The notes beneath the pieces were generated by a model, which was not told the origin of the DNA, did not search any database, and saw only the letters and a list, made by a program, of their open reading frames with translations. A program made the position numbers and the translations under genes. This document shows positions 17,301 to 24,599 of a stretch of 31,377 bases of DNA, in pieces. Position 1 is the stretch's first letter, and every line of letters begins with the position of its first letter. The stretch lies in NCBI GenBank assembly GCA_016928975.1, contig JAFGJR010000273.1, forward strand, positions 1 through 31,377, given 5' to 3'. The DNA is from Sedimentisphaerales bacterium. GTDB lineage: Bacteria > Planctomycetota > Phycisphaerae > Sedimentisphaerales > SG8-4.

Positions 17301-17681
17301 CTCCATTGCCGAGGCGCCCCCGGCCAGACCGATGGGAAGCACCTTCAGCGCCACACGGCGGTTCAACGAGACTTGCAGGGCCTGGTAAACCACGCTCATC
17401 CCGCCGGAGCCCAGGCGCTTCTCAAGCCGAAAATCACCAACTTGAAGGTTCGGCTCCAGGCCGACCACCAGCGTATCCGCGCGGCCCACGCTCGTCTGGG
17501 CAAACTTGCCGGCCGGCTCTGGCGAGGCGGAATCCGGCGCCAGGCCCGCGCGCAGCCGACCCACAGCCGTCGCGCAGCGGTCGCACACTCGCAAATGCCG
17601 TTTCCAGCCCGCCAGTTCCTCCGCCGAGGCTATGCCCTCGACGAACGCCGCCATATCCCGCTGTGATAGACAACCCTTCAC
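14379..17681 (-). CDS. Transmembrane serine/threonine kinase fused to FGE/sulfatase-modifying-like and alpha/beta-hydrolase domains
   Basis: A 1,100-residue fusion. Residues 1-40 form a zinc-finger-like element (Cys4, then H29-x3-C33-x2-C36). The kinase (82-390) is complete: GSGGMSVVY loop, Lys113, HRDVKPSN (247-254), DFG 267-269, GTPRYMSPEQ; an Ala/Asp-rich insert lies at 185-215. One membrane helix follows (about 408-432). Then comes a PEGA-like stretch (490-545), a formylglycine-generating-enzyme/EgtB-like domain (about 577-800: DRYEVTNRQYKEF, GGLSWHEAAAYARF, TAGNVREWCYN, GGSYGD) and an alpha/beta hydrolase (about 830-1100). Asp (GKEDSVFP) and His (GHGIP) of the hydrolase are present, but the nucleophile elbow reads GLGWGG, with Gly985 (GGT) where Ser is expected. 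The GTG start overlaps the preceding small ORF in a GTGA arrangement, with GGAG upstream. The kinase is cytoplasmic and the other domains presumably outside. It likely signals with the neighbouring sigma factor. Confidence 0.92.
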   Translation of the reverse strand: MKGCLSQRDMAAFVEGIASAEELAGWKRHLRVCDRCATAVGRLRAGLAPDSASPEPAGKFAQTSVGRADTLVVGLEPNLQVGDFRLEKRLGSGGMSVVYQALQVSLNRRVALKVLPIGLAGGASAMERFRREARAAARLHHPSIVTVYAEGAESNVCYFAMEMIDGWNLDEVIADLRETRWARSVSPAAAGDEDVGAAADAETDGKAAMPSLLRDCKSPGEYFNIVARLIGGVADALHYAHEEGIIHRDVKPSNLILSRDGRLVLLDFGIARICKEQAVTLTGAFLGTPRYMSPEQIAGEHNKVDHRSDIYSLGVTFYELLTLEPPFDGDTQQQVIGQILNRDPRAPRQIDHRIPVDLETICCKAMEKDANRRYHSAGEMADDLRRYLEGRVIVARPVGATGRLVKFVLRRTATVILAAGIVVATTFAATITWRHYRMQWAQQHAMSQIDQLMEDKEYFRAFVLAQKAEHLIPNDPLLIARWPRLSREHMIVTSPPDARIHIGEYPNKSPRWIYLGRSPIERAKIPFGACRWRVEKAGCTTLDVVRSNDLPSPWVDPARLPTGYMGFTLHRKGNFPANMVWIPSSDLEQYSLFHGERSIPAAGAFLIDRYEVTNRQYKEFVDKGGYERQEFWQEAFVKDGQVLTWSQAVEVFRDQTGQPGPATWKHGTYPARQSDYPVGGLSWHEAAAYARFRGKDLPTIFHWLFAAGVDESPYRIARYGNFDGAPAPVGHYAGMGRFGLLDTAGNVREWCYNAVEGQSESHSLLGGSYGDNEYLFVTGELRSAWDRDAGNGVRCAMYLEGRQDVPDLAFRPVQRRHRDWTHFAPVADEVFDSYINTWYKYDRTELNSRVESVGQDRNLYRRERVTFDAAYPNERVIAYIHLPSRGKPPYQAILWFPGDEARDSPWDERAYKGEMTAILGSGRAVVVPFYKGTYERRLDTPSYPPDSILSRNLYVQTSQDMGRTIDYLETRDDIDTDRLAFVGLGWGGQMGSLVIAVETRFKTGIFLLAGICACARHPASDPANFAPRVGIPILMINGKEDSVFPYETAQKPLFDLLGTPESQKKRVLFPSGHGIPWEYRKPYYGEIVKWLDQYLGPTDE

Positions 17682-17914
17682 GGCCCCGCAGCTCCGTTCA
17701 ATTGAGTCCAGGATTTCGTATCCTCATTGTACCGGAAGGTGCATTCCAAGGCAACTCCGAGCAACGGCGTGCTGCCACTTTGCCTCTCTTCGACATCGGT
17801 GGCACCATCGTCACGCGACTTCGCAAGTGGCTTCCTACAGGCAGGGCAGACTTCCTGGACAGATTCACGAGATATGGGAGGATGGGTGAATCGCGGTCCG
17901 GGCATCCCCCACAC
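17678..17914 (-). CDS. Small CxxC protein, translationally coupled to the kinase
   Basis: A 78-residue frame whose TGA overlaps the kinase GTG (GTGA), a classical coupling arrangement. It begins 15 bases after the stop of the secreted helical protein. It contains one CPACRKPL knuckle and later LECTFRYNED, reminiscent of small zinc-ribbon proteins, though a clear second CxxC is missing. The first 20 residues may be untranslated, as several starts are possible. I recognise no family. Support comes from its tight fit between two genes of one direction and from the overlap. Confidence 0.45.
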   Translation of the reverse strand: MWGMPGPRFTHPPISRESVQEVCPACRKPLAKSRDDGATDVEERQSGSTPLLGVALECTFRYNEDTKSWTQLNGAAGP

Positions 17915-17928
17915 GGCAGGGCCGGCCG

Positions 17929-19071
17929 CTATGGTCTCGTGGCTAGCGTGGGAGCCGACGGCGTCACAGGCGCCGGCGGGTCGGGCAGAGGCGACGGAGC
18001 CGCGCGGTTGCCCGGTCCCGTTCCGTAGGTGAAGTTGAGTTTTGACACCAGGGCACCGGTCTGTCCGGTCCCGCCCAAGAGCTTGTCATGCTCGGCCTGG
18101 AGTGCATCGAGATTGGCCGCCTGAATGGACTGGGTCAGCGTCGGTTGCCGCACACCCAGAAGCTTGCTGAGACATTTGTCCTCGACTTCGACGATCACCG
18201 CGACCAGATAGCCTATGGAAGCGCCGCTGAGAACGTTCTGCTGCTGGCCCTTGATGTACCGCTGAATGACAAACGAGTAGAGCTGTGCAAACCGTCTGGC
18301 CAGCTCCGGGTTCGGGGTCCCCCCTGTGGCGAGTCTGTTGCAGAGCAGCTTCAGGATGGCGCCATCCGCCAGTTCGTACCCGGTATCCCAGGCGGCGTAG
18401 CGCCTGATCCGTTCGTCGGCAGCTCGCATCAGCAGAGTCTCGGCCCCGGGCGTATTGAACCGGCCGGCGAAATCGACCATCAGGTTGACAACTTCCGGGC
18501 TGCTGGTCTCGACAACCCGGCCGCACTCGGCGATGATCCTGTCCGCCAACTGCGCGGCGGCGGCCTGGTTTCGATTGATCTTGGCCCACAAGCCCGGGTC
18601 CGTGACCGCGCGTACGGCCCAGTATCGCACACTGTTGTTCTCCTGTGGAATCATGCGAATCGCCGTATCTGCCAGCCGCGGGTCCTTGAGACCGTCCACA
18701 AGGATCAGCAGGTTCGTCATGACCTCGAATCGCCTCACGGGGTCAGCAACCCCCTGGGCCTCTTGCAGTTTCTCTGGGATGTGCTTGCCTACGGACTCCG
18801 AGAACTGTTGTACGTACTGATTCTGCGTCCCTTGCCTACTCAGAATGATGGCGCGCGTCGCGGCAATCTGGGTAAAATCGTCGGTCTGGACAATCTCCTC
18901 CGCCACATCCAGCACGAATTCGTCAATGGCTACCAAGTCTTGCGGGGTCAGGACACTCTTCTTGAGCACCTCATCGACCCCCCGAGTATCGACCACGGCG
19001 CTAGCAATCGAGTGAAAAGCCAGCACCAAAGCACCGACGAGGAGGACAAAAAACGTGATTCTTGCCTTCAT
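17929..19071 (-). CDS. Secreted helical-repeat protein of unknown function
   Basis: 380 residues with an N-terminal signal peptide (MKARITFFVLLVGALVLAFH, cleavage near residue 25). The body is nearly all helical with HEAT-like pairs (FEVMTNLLILVDGLKDPRLA, NSVRYWAVRAVTDPGLWAKI, SSPEVVNLMVDFAGRFNTPG). It ends in a Pro-rich tail (PLPDPPAPVTPSAPTL). No catalytic motif is visible. It probably acts outside the cytoplasmic membrane as a scaffold or binding protein. It is the first gene of the run that leads to the small CxxC protein and the kinase, and has a promoter with a consensus -35 at 19114-19142. The ribosome binding site AAAGGA is 11 bases before the ATG. Confidence 0.8.
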   Translation of the reverse strand: MKARITFFVLLVGALVLAFHSIASAVVDTRGVDEVLKKSVLTPQDLVAIDEFVLDVAEEIVQTDDFTQIAATRAIILSRQGTQNQYVQQFSESVGKHIPEKLQEAQGVADPVRRFEVMTNLLILVDGLKDPRLADTAIRMIPQENNSVRYWAVRAVTDPGLWAKINRNQAAAAQLADRIIAECGRVVETSSPEVVNLMVDFAGRFNTPGAETLLMRAADERIRRYAAWDTGYELADGAILKLLCNRLATGGTPNPELARRFAQLYSFVIQRYIKGQQQNVLSGASIGYLVAVIVEVEDKCLSKLLGVRQPTLTQSIQAANLDALQAEHDKLLGGTGQTGALVSKLNFTYGTGPGNRAAPSPLPDPPAPVTPSAPTLATRP

Positions 19072-19113
19072 TTCGTTAGCATTCCTTTCAACGGACCCTC
19101 TGCCAATTTATCC

Positions 19114-19142
19114 AGCTTAACTCTATACCTCGAATTTGTCAA
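19114..19142 (-). promoter_or_regulatory. Promoter of the helical-protein/kinase run
   Basis: Minus-strand TTGACA (19142-19137) is a perfect -35; 17 bases later TAAGCT (19119-19114) is a weak -10. A start near 19107 would lie about 36 bases before the ATG. A weak -10 with a perfect -35 is often activator- or stress-dependent, but this is inference. Confidence 0.45.
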
Positions 19143-19337
19143 GGGAAATCGAGACAATGGCCGTTTCGCGTACCGGACCAATCCAGACAGTCCAACGTCC
19201 TTTAATACGTTGTTCGGATATTGAGCGTTGTCGCGTGCTCCTATAAAATAGCTTCGTGACCGAGGTCGAGATCCGTTATCCCGGACCTTCTGAGACCGCG
19301 CAGCCCACTCGATCATAATTATAAGGCGAAACGAGTC

Positions 19338-20675
19338 GTGGAACGATTCAGCTACGCAGTTGCGGCTCTGATGTGCTGCCTGCCTGGGGCAGGCATCCCG
19401 GCGGCCATGTCACAAAGCGACCCCGGCATCGCACGAGACGGCGCTGGGCCGGTCTCGCGGGTCACCGACTACATCATTGTCGTCACCGGAAGTGAGCTGC
19501 TCTGGGGCGCCTACCCGGATAGCCACACCTACTTCATCACCCGGACCCTGCACCCGCTGGGCCTGCACTGCGTCGGCTCCGTGATCGTCGATGACAAGCG
19601 TACGGACATTGAGGACGTCCTTCGCTTCGCCGCCGGCAAGGCCCCGCTGGTCATCGTCACCGGCGGCCTCGGGCCCACCGACAACGACATCACGCGGGAG
19701 ACGTTGTCTGACTTCACCGGGATCGCCCTGAAGGAGCATCTCGACGTGCTGCGGGAGATGGCCCGGCGGTTTAAGACCGATCCAAACTCGCTTCGTGCGA
19801 ACCTGCGGCGTCAGACGCGCACGCCCACGCAAGGCACGTATCTGAAGAACTCGACGGGCACCGCGGTGGGGTTGGTCTTCGAGAAAGCCGACTCGGTGAT
19901 CGTTGCGCTACCGGGTCCGCCGCGAGAGTTGCACCCGATGGTCCGCGACGAACTGGTACCCTACCTGAGCCGGCGGTTCGGCACGCGCCTGCCCGGCGCC
20001 TCGCTGACGCTGCGATTCGTGGGGCTCGGCCAGTCGGAAATCGACGAGAAACTCAAGGAGCACGTGACGCTGCCGCCAGACGTGACGACCCTATCGCAGT
20101 TCCAGGGCGGCCGGGTCGATTTCACCTTCCTGCTGCCCGACGACACGCCCCAGGACCAGGCACGTCTTGCAGAGCTCAAAGGCCAGATCGCCAAGTGTCT
20201 CGGCGACAATCTCTATGGGGAAGGCGATACATCGCTGGAGCAGCACGTTGTGAACCTGTTGGCCAGGCAAGGCAAGAGACTGGCGCTGGTGGAAGCGGGC
20301 AGCAACGGAAATCTGGCGGCCGCAATGAGCCATGCCGACGGCGCAGATCGCGTGCTGGCCGGCGCCTATGTGGGTCCGAGCATCGACGTGCTGCGACACA
20401 TGCTCCAGACGCCTCACGGTGATCGGAATCTGGAGAGTATGGCATCGGCGGCGTCCAGGGCCACCGAGAGCCAGTGGGCGATCGCAGTCGGCGAGATCCT
20501 GCGCGATGACAAGGGGGCCGGTTACGTGCAGGTGGCCCTGAGGCGACCCGATGGCAATACGGATAATCGCAAAGTCCCGCTTCGCGGCAGCGGCGAACTG
20601 GCCCAGGAGAGTCTCTGCACTCAACTGCTGGACCAACTGCGGCGAGCGCTCAGAGGAGTAGGCGATGGCCGGTGA
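19338..20675 (+). CDS. CinA-like protein with signal peptide and degenerate deamidase domain
   Basis: Residues 1-24 look like a Sec signal peptide (VAALMCCLPGAGIPAAMSQ), unexpected for this family, which is normally cytoplasmic. The N-terminal molybdopterin-binding-like domain (about 45-210) is well kept: VVTGSELLWGAYPDSHTY, VIVTGGLGPTDNDITRE, VALPGPPREL. This domain in CinA hydrolyses ADP-ribose-type pyrophosphates. The middle (210-300) matches the CinA linker domain. The C-terminal part (about 300-445) aligns with nicotinamide-mononucleotide deamidase, but the ESCTGG active-site motif is replaced by EAGSNGN, so that activity is probably lost. The GTG start has AAGGCG nine bases upstream. 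The 3' end overlaps a small ORF at 20665. CinA-like is secure at family level; export and substrate are inference. Confidence 0.85.
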   Translation: MERFSYAVAALMCCLPGAGIPAAMSQSDPGIARDGAGPVSRVTDYIIVVTGSELLWGAYPDSHTYFITRTLHPLGLHCVGSVIVDDKRTDIEDVLRFAAGKAPLVIVTGGLGPTDNDITRETLSDFTGIALKEHLDVLREMARRFKTDPNSLRANLRRQTRTPTQGTYLKNSTGTAVGLVFEKADSVIVALPGPPRELHPMVRDELVPYLSRRFGTRLPGASLTLRFVGLGQSEIDEKLKEHVTLPPDVTTLSQFQGGRVDFTFLLPDDTPQDQARLAELKGQIAKCLGDNLYGEGDTSLEQHVVNLLARQGKRLALVEAGSNGNLAAAMSHADGADRVLAGAYVGPSIDVLRHMLQTPHGDRNLESMASAASRATESQWAIAVGEILRDDKGAGYVQVALRRPDGNTDNRKVPLRGSGELAQESLCTQLLDQLRRALRGVGDGR

Positions 20676-20856
20676 GATCGTTATCTGAGTCGGCGAGATG
20701 AAGGACACGGAGGTGCTGGCCCGGGCCGCTCCGCAGCCGGATGTCTGTGGCATTCGGCTCTGCGTCCAGCAAGCCAATCGCATCGCCCAGCAAGCCTGCG
20801 CCGACACAGGGATGCGGGAAACCGCCTACCGAATCCACGAGAATCTCTCCGCATAG
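20665..20856 (+). CDS. Small ORF with in-frame TGA overlapping the cinA-like gene
   Basis: ATG 20665 has an excellent ribosome binding site (GAGGAG, six bases upstream) and overlaps the cinA-like stop by 11 bases. The frame is 63 codons to TAG at 20854, with a TGA at codon 8 (20686-20688). Downstream codons have a high GC third position like real genes here, and the peptide has three Cys residues (PDVCGIRLC, QQACADTG). A stem CGGAG/CTCCG (20708-20712 and 20729-20733) lies 19 bases after the TGA. It could be a decayed gene, a shorter protein starting at ATG 20698, or a recoded UGA. No family was recognised. Confidence 0.4.
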
Positions 20857-20905
20857 GGGCACGGTCCAAACGCACCCGCACACCGGGACTCCCCCGGCCT
20901 GGTTC

Positions 20906-20935
20906 TTGACCTGCCACGGTCTTTTCCGCTACAAT
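20906..20935 (+). promoter_or_regulatory. Promoter of the LTD/CotH gene
   Basis: TTGACC (20906-20911), 18 bases, TACAAT (20930-20935). The start would be near 20942, about 48 bases before the GTG. Confidence 0.65.
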
Positions 20936-20989
20936 GGGAACAAGCCTGGATCGTCACTTCGGTCGTTGTGACCAGGAAGGAGGAGACGC

Positions 20990-23900
20990 GTGGCGTTGAG
21001 TAGTCTGAGAATTGCCGTACCTGGCGTCTCGAAGAGACAATGTGTCCAGTGGATGTCGTTGGCCTTCCTGCTGCTGAGCCGGCCGAGCGTTTGTCCGGCG
21101 GCAGCTCTGGTCATCAATGAGATCCTGGCGTCCAACAACAGCGGCGTGACGGACCCCCAGGACGAGTACGACGACTGGATCGAGATCTACAACCCGGGCG
21201 AGACGGCCGTGGACGTCGCCGGGATGTACCTCACCGACGATCTGCGCGAGCCGACCAGGTGGCGATTTCCAACAGATCATCCCGAGCTCACTCGCATTGC
21301 GCCGGGCGGATTCCTCCTGCTCTGGGCCGACGGCGATACCGCCGATGCCGGTCTGCACGCCAGTTTCAGTCTTCGCGCCACCGGCGAGGAGATCGGCCTG
21401 TTCGACGTCGACGGCGTCACCCTCGTGGACAGCGTCTCGTTTGGCGAGCAGTTCGTGGACGTGTCCTACGGCCGCTACCCGGACGGCGCCGCCGACTGGA
21501 CGTTCATGGGCTGGCCCACCCCCGGCGACACCAACATCAGCATCTACGCCGGCGCGGTCGCGCCGCCGCAGTTGTCCCACGCCCGCGGACTCTGCGATGC
21601 CGCCTTCTCCCTGGAGCTGACAACGCCGACGGTGGGCGCCACTATCTACTACCGCCTCGACGGCGGCGATCCGACGACCCAGACGGGGCGCGTGCCCGTG
21701 GGGACGAAGTATACCGGACCGATCTTGATTTCCCGAACGACGTGCGTGCGCGCCTCCGCCATCAAAGCCGGCTGGATGCCCTCGCCGACGGTCACCGCCA
21801 CGTATATTTTCCTGGATACGGCCATTCACCAGCCGGCGCTGCCGTCGGGATTCCCGTCAAGCTGGGGCTCGACGCGCGTCGACTACGAGATGGATCCCGA
21901 CGTCGTCAGCAGTCCGCTCTATGCATCCACGATCAAGAACGACCTCGTGACCATCCCTTCCGTGAGCATCGCAATCGCCAATGACGATTTCTTCGGGGCC
22001 CAGAAGGGCATCTACGCCAATACGCAGGCCCACGGAATCGAGTGGGAGAAACGCGCTTCCATCGAATGGATCGACCCGGTGAAGGGGGACGATTTCCAGG
22101 TGAACGCCGGCCTGCGCGTTCACGGCAGCCAGTACGGCAGGACCGCCAGTGTGGCGAAGCACTCGCTGCGGATTCTCTTCAAGAACGAATACGGCCCGGC
22201 CGTGCTGGAGTATCCGCTCTTCGAGGACAGCGACGTAGACCGCTTCGACAACCTGGTGTTGCGCGGCATCTGGAATTACTCGTGGTTCGGCGACAGCACC
22301 GCCTGTGGCGGCATGGGAACCAGCCACGCGGATTACCTGCGAGACCTGTTCGCGCGCGACACCGTCCGAGACCTGGGCCGACTCAGCCCGCGCGGCCGGC
22401 CGGTTCACCTCTACATCAACGGCCTCTACTGGGGCCTCTACATCCTCTCCGAGAGACCCGACGACGGTTTCGCCGCCGAGCACATGGGCGCCAACAAAGA
22501 GGACTACGACGTCCTGTTTGCCAACACCTCGATGGAAGTGGTTGCGGGCGACCTGACGGCGTGGAATACAATGCTCGCGGCAGCCGGTGGCGATCTGAGC
22601 ACCACGCCGACGTACAAGGCGTTTCAGAAGCTCGTGGATGTCCCCTCCATGATCGACTACCTGCTGATGATCTACTACGTGGGCAGCCGCGATGCCCCGG
22701 TGCTCCTGTGCAACGACCAGGTGCCCCGCAACTTCTACACGCTGCGCCGCCGCAATCCCGCAGGACCTTTCCTGTTCGTGCCCTGGGACGTGGAGTGGAT
22801 CCTCGAGTCGCCGACGGTCAACCGCGTGAGGATCGTCGGCCAGGCCAATCCGCACTACCTGCTCAACCGGCTGAGCACCAACGCGGATTTCCGCGTGCTG
22901 CTGGCCGACCATATCTACGAGCGATTCTTCCATGACGGCGAGTTGACCGCCTCCTCCGGGACGGCACGCTACATGGCCCGCGCCGACGAGATCGACCGTG
23001 CCATCGTCGGCGAGTCCGCCCGGTGGGGTGACAGTCTCCGCTCGAGCTCGCCCTATACCCGGGCGGACTGGCTCGCCGAGCGCGACCGGCTGGTGAATCA
23101 GTATTTCTCCGTTCGCACGGATATCGTGCTGGACCAGCTCCAGCAGGCCGGCCTCTATCCATCCATCTCCCCTCCCGATTTCCTCGTCAACAGTACGCCA
23201 AAACGGGGCGGCAATATCGGCATCACCGACAGGATCACCTTGACCGCCTCCCCCGCGACGGCCTGGTACACCCTGGACGGGAGCGACCCGCGCGTGCCCG
23301 GCACAGCAGCCTCCGACGAGCTGTCACTCACGTGGGTGGGCGAGGACGCGGCCAAGAAGGTGCTCGTGCCTGCGGGTCCCGTGGACGACGCCTGGCGCGG
23401 CGGGGCCAACTTCTACGACTCCGCCTGGATCGGCGGCGCCGGCGGGGTCGGCTTCGAGAGGAGCAGCGGATACGAACAGCTCTTCCGCATCGACGTGCTC
23501 GACCCAATGTACGGGCATAATGCGAGCTGTTATATCCGTATTCCGTTCGACGTCTCCGCGGAGGACTACAAGGACCTGGCGTCGCTCTATCTGAAGGTCC
23601 GCTACGACGACGCCTTCGTGGCCTATCTCAACGGCGAGGAGGTCCAGCGAGCCCTGTTCGACGGCACGCCCGCCTGGAATTCCATCGCGACGTCCAACCA
23701 CAACGACAGCGACGCGGTCAATTTCGAGACCTTCGATCTATCAGCACACATCGGCAAGATCCGGCGCGGCCAGAACGTCCTGGCGATCCAGGGACTCAAT
23801 GCGGGAACGACAAGCTCCGACTTCCTGATCAGTGTGGAATTGACGGCGAGCAAAAGACCGGCAGGCGGCGTTCCCACGGGAGTGTCCCCGGCCGCCGTTC

Positions 23901-24493
23901 GCTACGAGGGATCGATCCCGTTGAGCGTCAGCAGCCGGATTAAGGTGCGGGCTCTCAGCGGCAGCATCTGGAGCGCCTTGAACGAGGCGGTCTTCGCGGT
24001 CGGGCCGGTGGCTGAGAATCTGCGAATCAGCGAGATCATGTACCATCCCGCCGAGACGGGTGACCCCAACGACCCGAACACAGAGTACATCGAGCTAACG
24101 AACATCGGTGCGCAGACCATCAATCTGAGCCTCGTGCAATTCACCAATGGCGTGGAATTCACATTCCCGAGCTTCGACCTGGCCCCCGGCGGCGGCGGCC
24201 TTGTCGTGAAGGATATCGCGGCCTTTGAGGCCAGGTACTCGGCGGGTCTGCCCGTGGTCGGACAGTATGAAGGCAGCCTGAGCAACGCGGGCGAGCGGAT
24301 CGAGCTCCGGGACGCCGCAGGCAACCTCATCCACGACTTCCGCTTCGAGGACTCCTGGTACCCCACGACCGACGGCGACGGCTTCTCGCTCGTCGTCAAG
24401 GACCCCGAGACCACGGACCCGAACACCCTCGCCGACAAGGCCGTCTGGCGGCCCAGCACGCACAAAGGCGGCTCCCCCGGATCCGCAGATTAG
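20990..24493 (+). CDS. Secreted lamin-tail/CotH-kinase multidomain protein
   Basis: 1,167 residues from a GTG with AAGGAGG six bases upstream. A signal peptide ends near residue 38. Domains in order: lamin-tail domain (39-190, VINEILASNN, DWIEIYNPG), chitobiase-C-terminal-like beta domain (about 195-280, GATIYYRLDGGDPT), CotH-type protein kinase (about 310-690: GLRVHGSQYGR, GLYWGLYILSERPDDGF, FLFVPWDVEWILE), a second chitobiase-like domain starting at TAWYTLDGSDPR, a galactose-binding-like sandwich (about 780-965) and a second lamin-tail domain (about 1020-1130). The second chitobiase-like domain seems split: its closing half (AVRYEGSIPLSVSSRIKVRA) comes after the sandwich. CotH kinases phosphorylate secreted or spore-coat proteins; lamin-tail modules often mark cell-surface proteins. 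The substrate is unknown. No anchor motif is seen at the C-terminus. Confidence 0.88.
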   Translation: MALSSLRIAVPGVSKRQCVQWMSLAFLLLSRPSVCPAAALVINEILASNNSGVTDPQDEYDDWIEIYNPGETAVDVAGMYLTDDLREPTRWRFPTDHPELTRIAPGGFLLLWADGDTADAGLHASFSLRATGEEIGLFDVDGVTLVDSVSFGEQFVDVSYGRYPDGAADWTFMGWPTPGDTNISIYAGAVAPPQLSHARGLCDAAFSLELTTPTVGATIYYRLDGGDPTTQTGRVPVGTKYTGPILISRTTCVRASAIKAGWMPSPTVTATYIFLDTAIHQPALPSGFPSSWGSTRVDYEMDPDVVSSPLYASTIKNDLVTIPSVSIAIANDDFFGAQKGIYANTQAHGIEWEKRASIEWIDPVKGDDFQVNAGLRVHGSQYGRTASVAKHSLRILFKNEYGPAVLEYPLFEDSDVDRFDNLVLRGIWNYSWFGDSTACGGMGTSHADYLRDLFARDTVRDLGRLSPRGRPVHLYINGLYWGLYILSERPDDGFAAEHMGANKEDYDVLFANTSMEVVAGDLTAWNTMLAAAGGDLSTTPTYKAFQKLVDVPSMIDYLLMIYYVGSRDAPVLLCNDQVPRNFYTLRRRNPAGPFLFVPWDVEWILESPTVNRVRIVGQANPHYLLNRLSTNADFRVLLADHIYERFFHDGELTASSGTARYMARADEIDRAIVGESARWGDSLRSSSPYTRADWLAERDRLVNQYFSVRTDIVLDQLQQAGLYPSISPPDFLVNSTPKRGGNIGITDRITLTASPATAWYTLDGSDPRVPGTAASDELSLTWVGEDAAKKVLVPAGPVDDAWRGGANFYDSAWIGGAGGVGFERSSGYEQLFRIDVLDPMYGHNASCYIRIPFDVSAEDYKDLASLYLKVRYDDAFVAYLNGEEVQRALFDGTPAWNSIATSNHNDSDAVNFETFDLSAHIGKIRRGQNVLAIQGLNAGTTSSDFLISVELTASKRPAGGVPTGVSPAAVRYEGSIPLSVSSRIKVRALSGSIWSALNEAVFAVGPVAENLRISEIMYHPAETGDPNDPNTEYIELTNIGAQTINLSLVQFTNGVEFTFPSFDLAPGGGGLVVKDIAAFEARYSAGLPVVGQYEGSLSNAGERIELRDAAGNLIHDFRFEDSWYPTTDGDGFSLVVKDPETTDPNTLADKAVWRPSTHKGGSPGSAD

Positions 24494-24560
24494 TCCCGAG
24501 AACACAGCCGCACGCATAGGGACAAACCAACGAGCCCCTCTCGACGGGCAGGAGCCCGAG

Positions 24561-24599
24561 TTCGGGACTGCCGCCCATCGTCGGAAACCCCGTCCCGAA
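24561..24599. terminator. Shared hairpin between convergent genes
   Basis: Perfect 8-bp arms TTCGGGAC (24561-24568) and GTCCCGAA (24592-24599) with a 23-base loop lie directly between the LTD/CotH stop and the PKD/LamG stop. There is no U-tract on either strand, so intrinsic termination would be weak. Position suggests a bidirectional transcript end. Confidence 0.35.
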
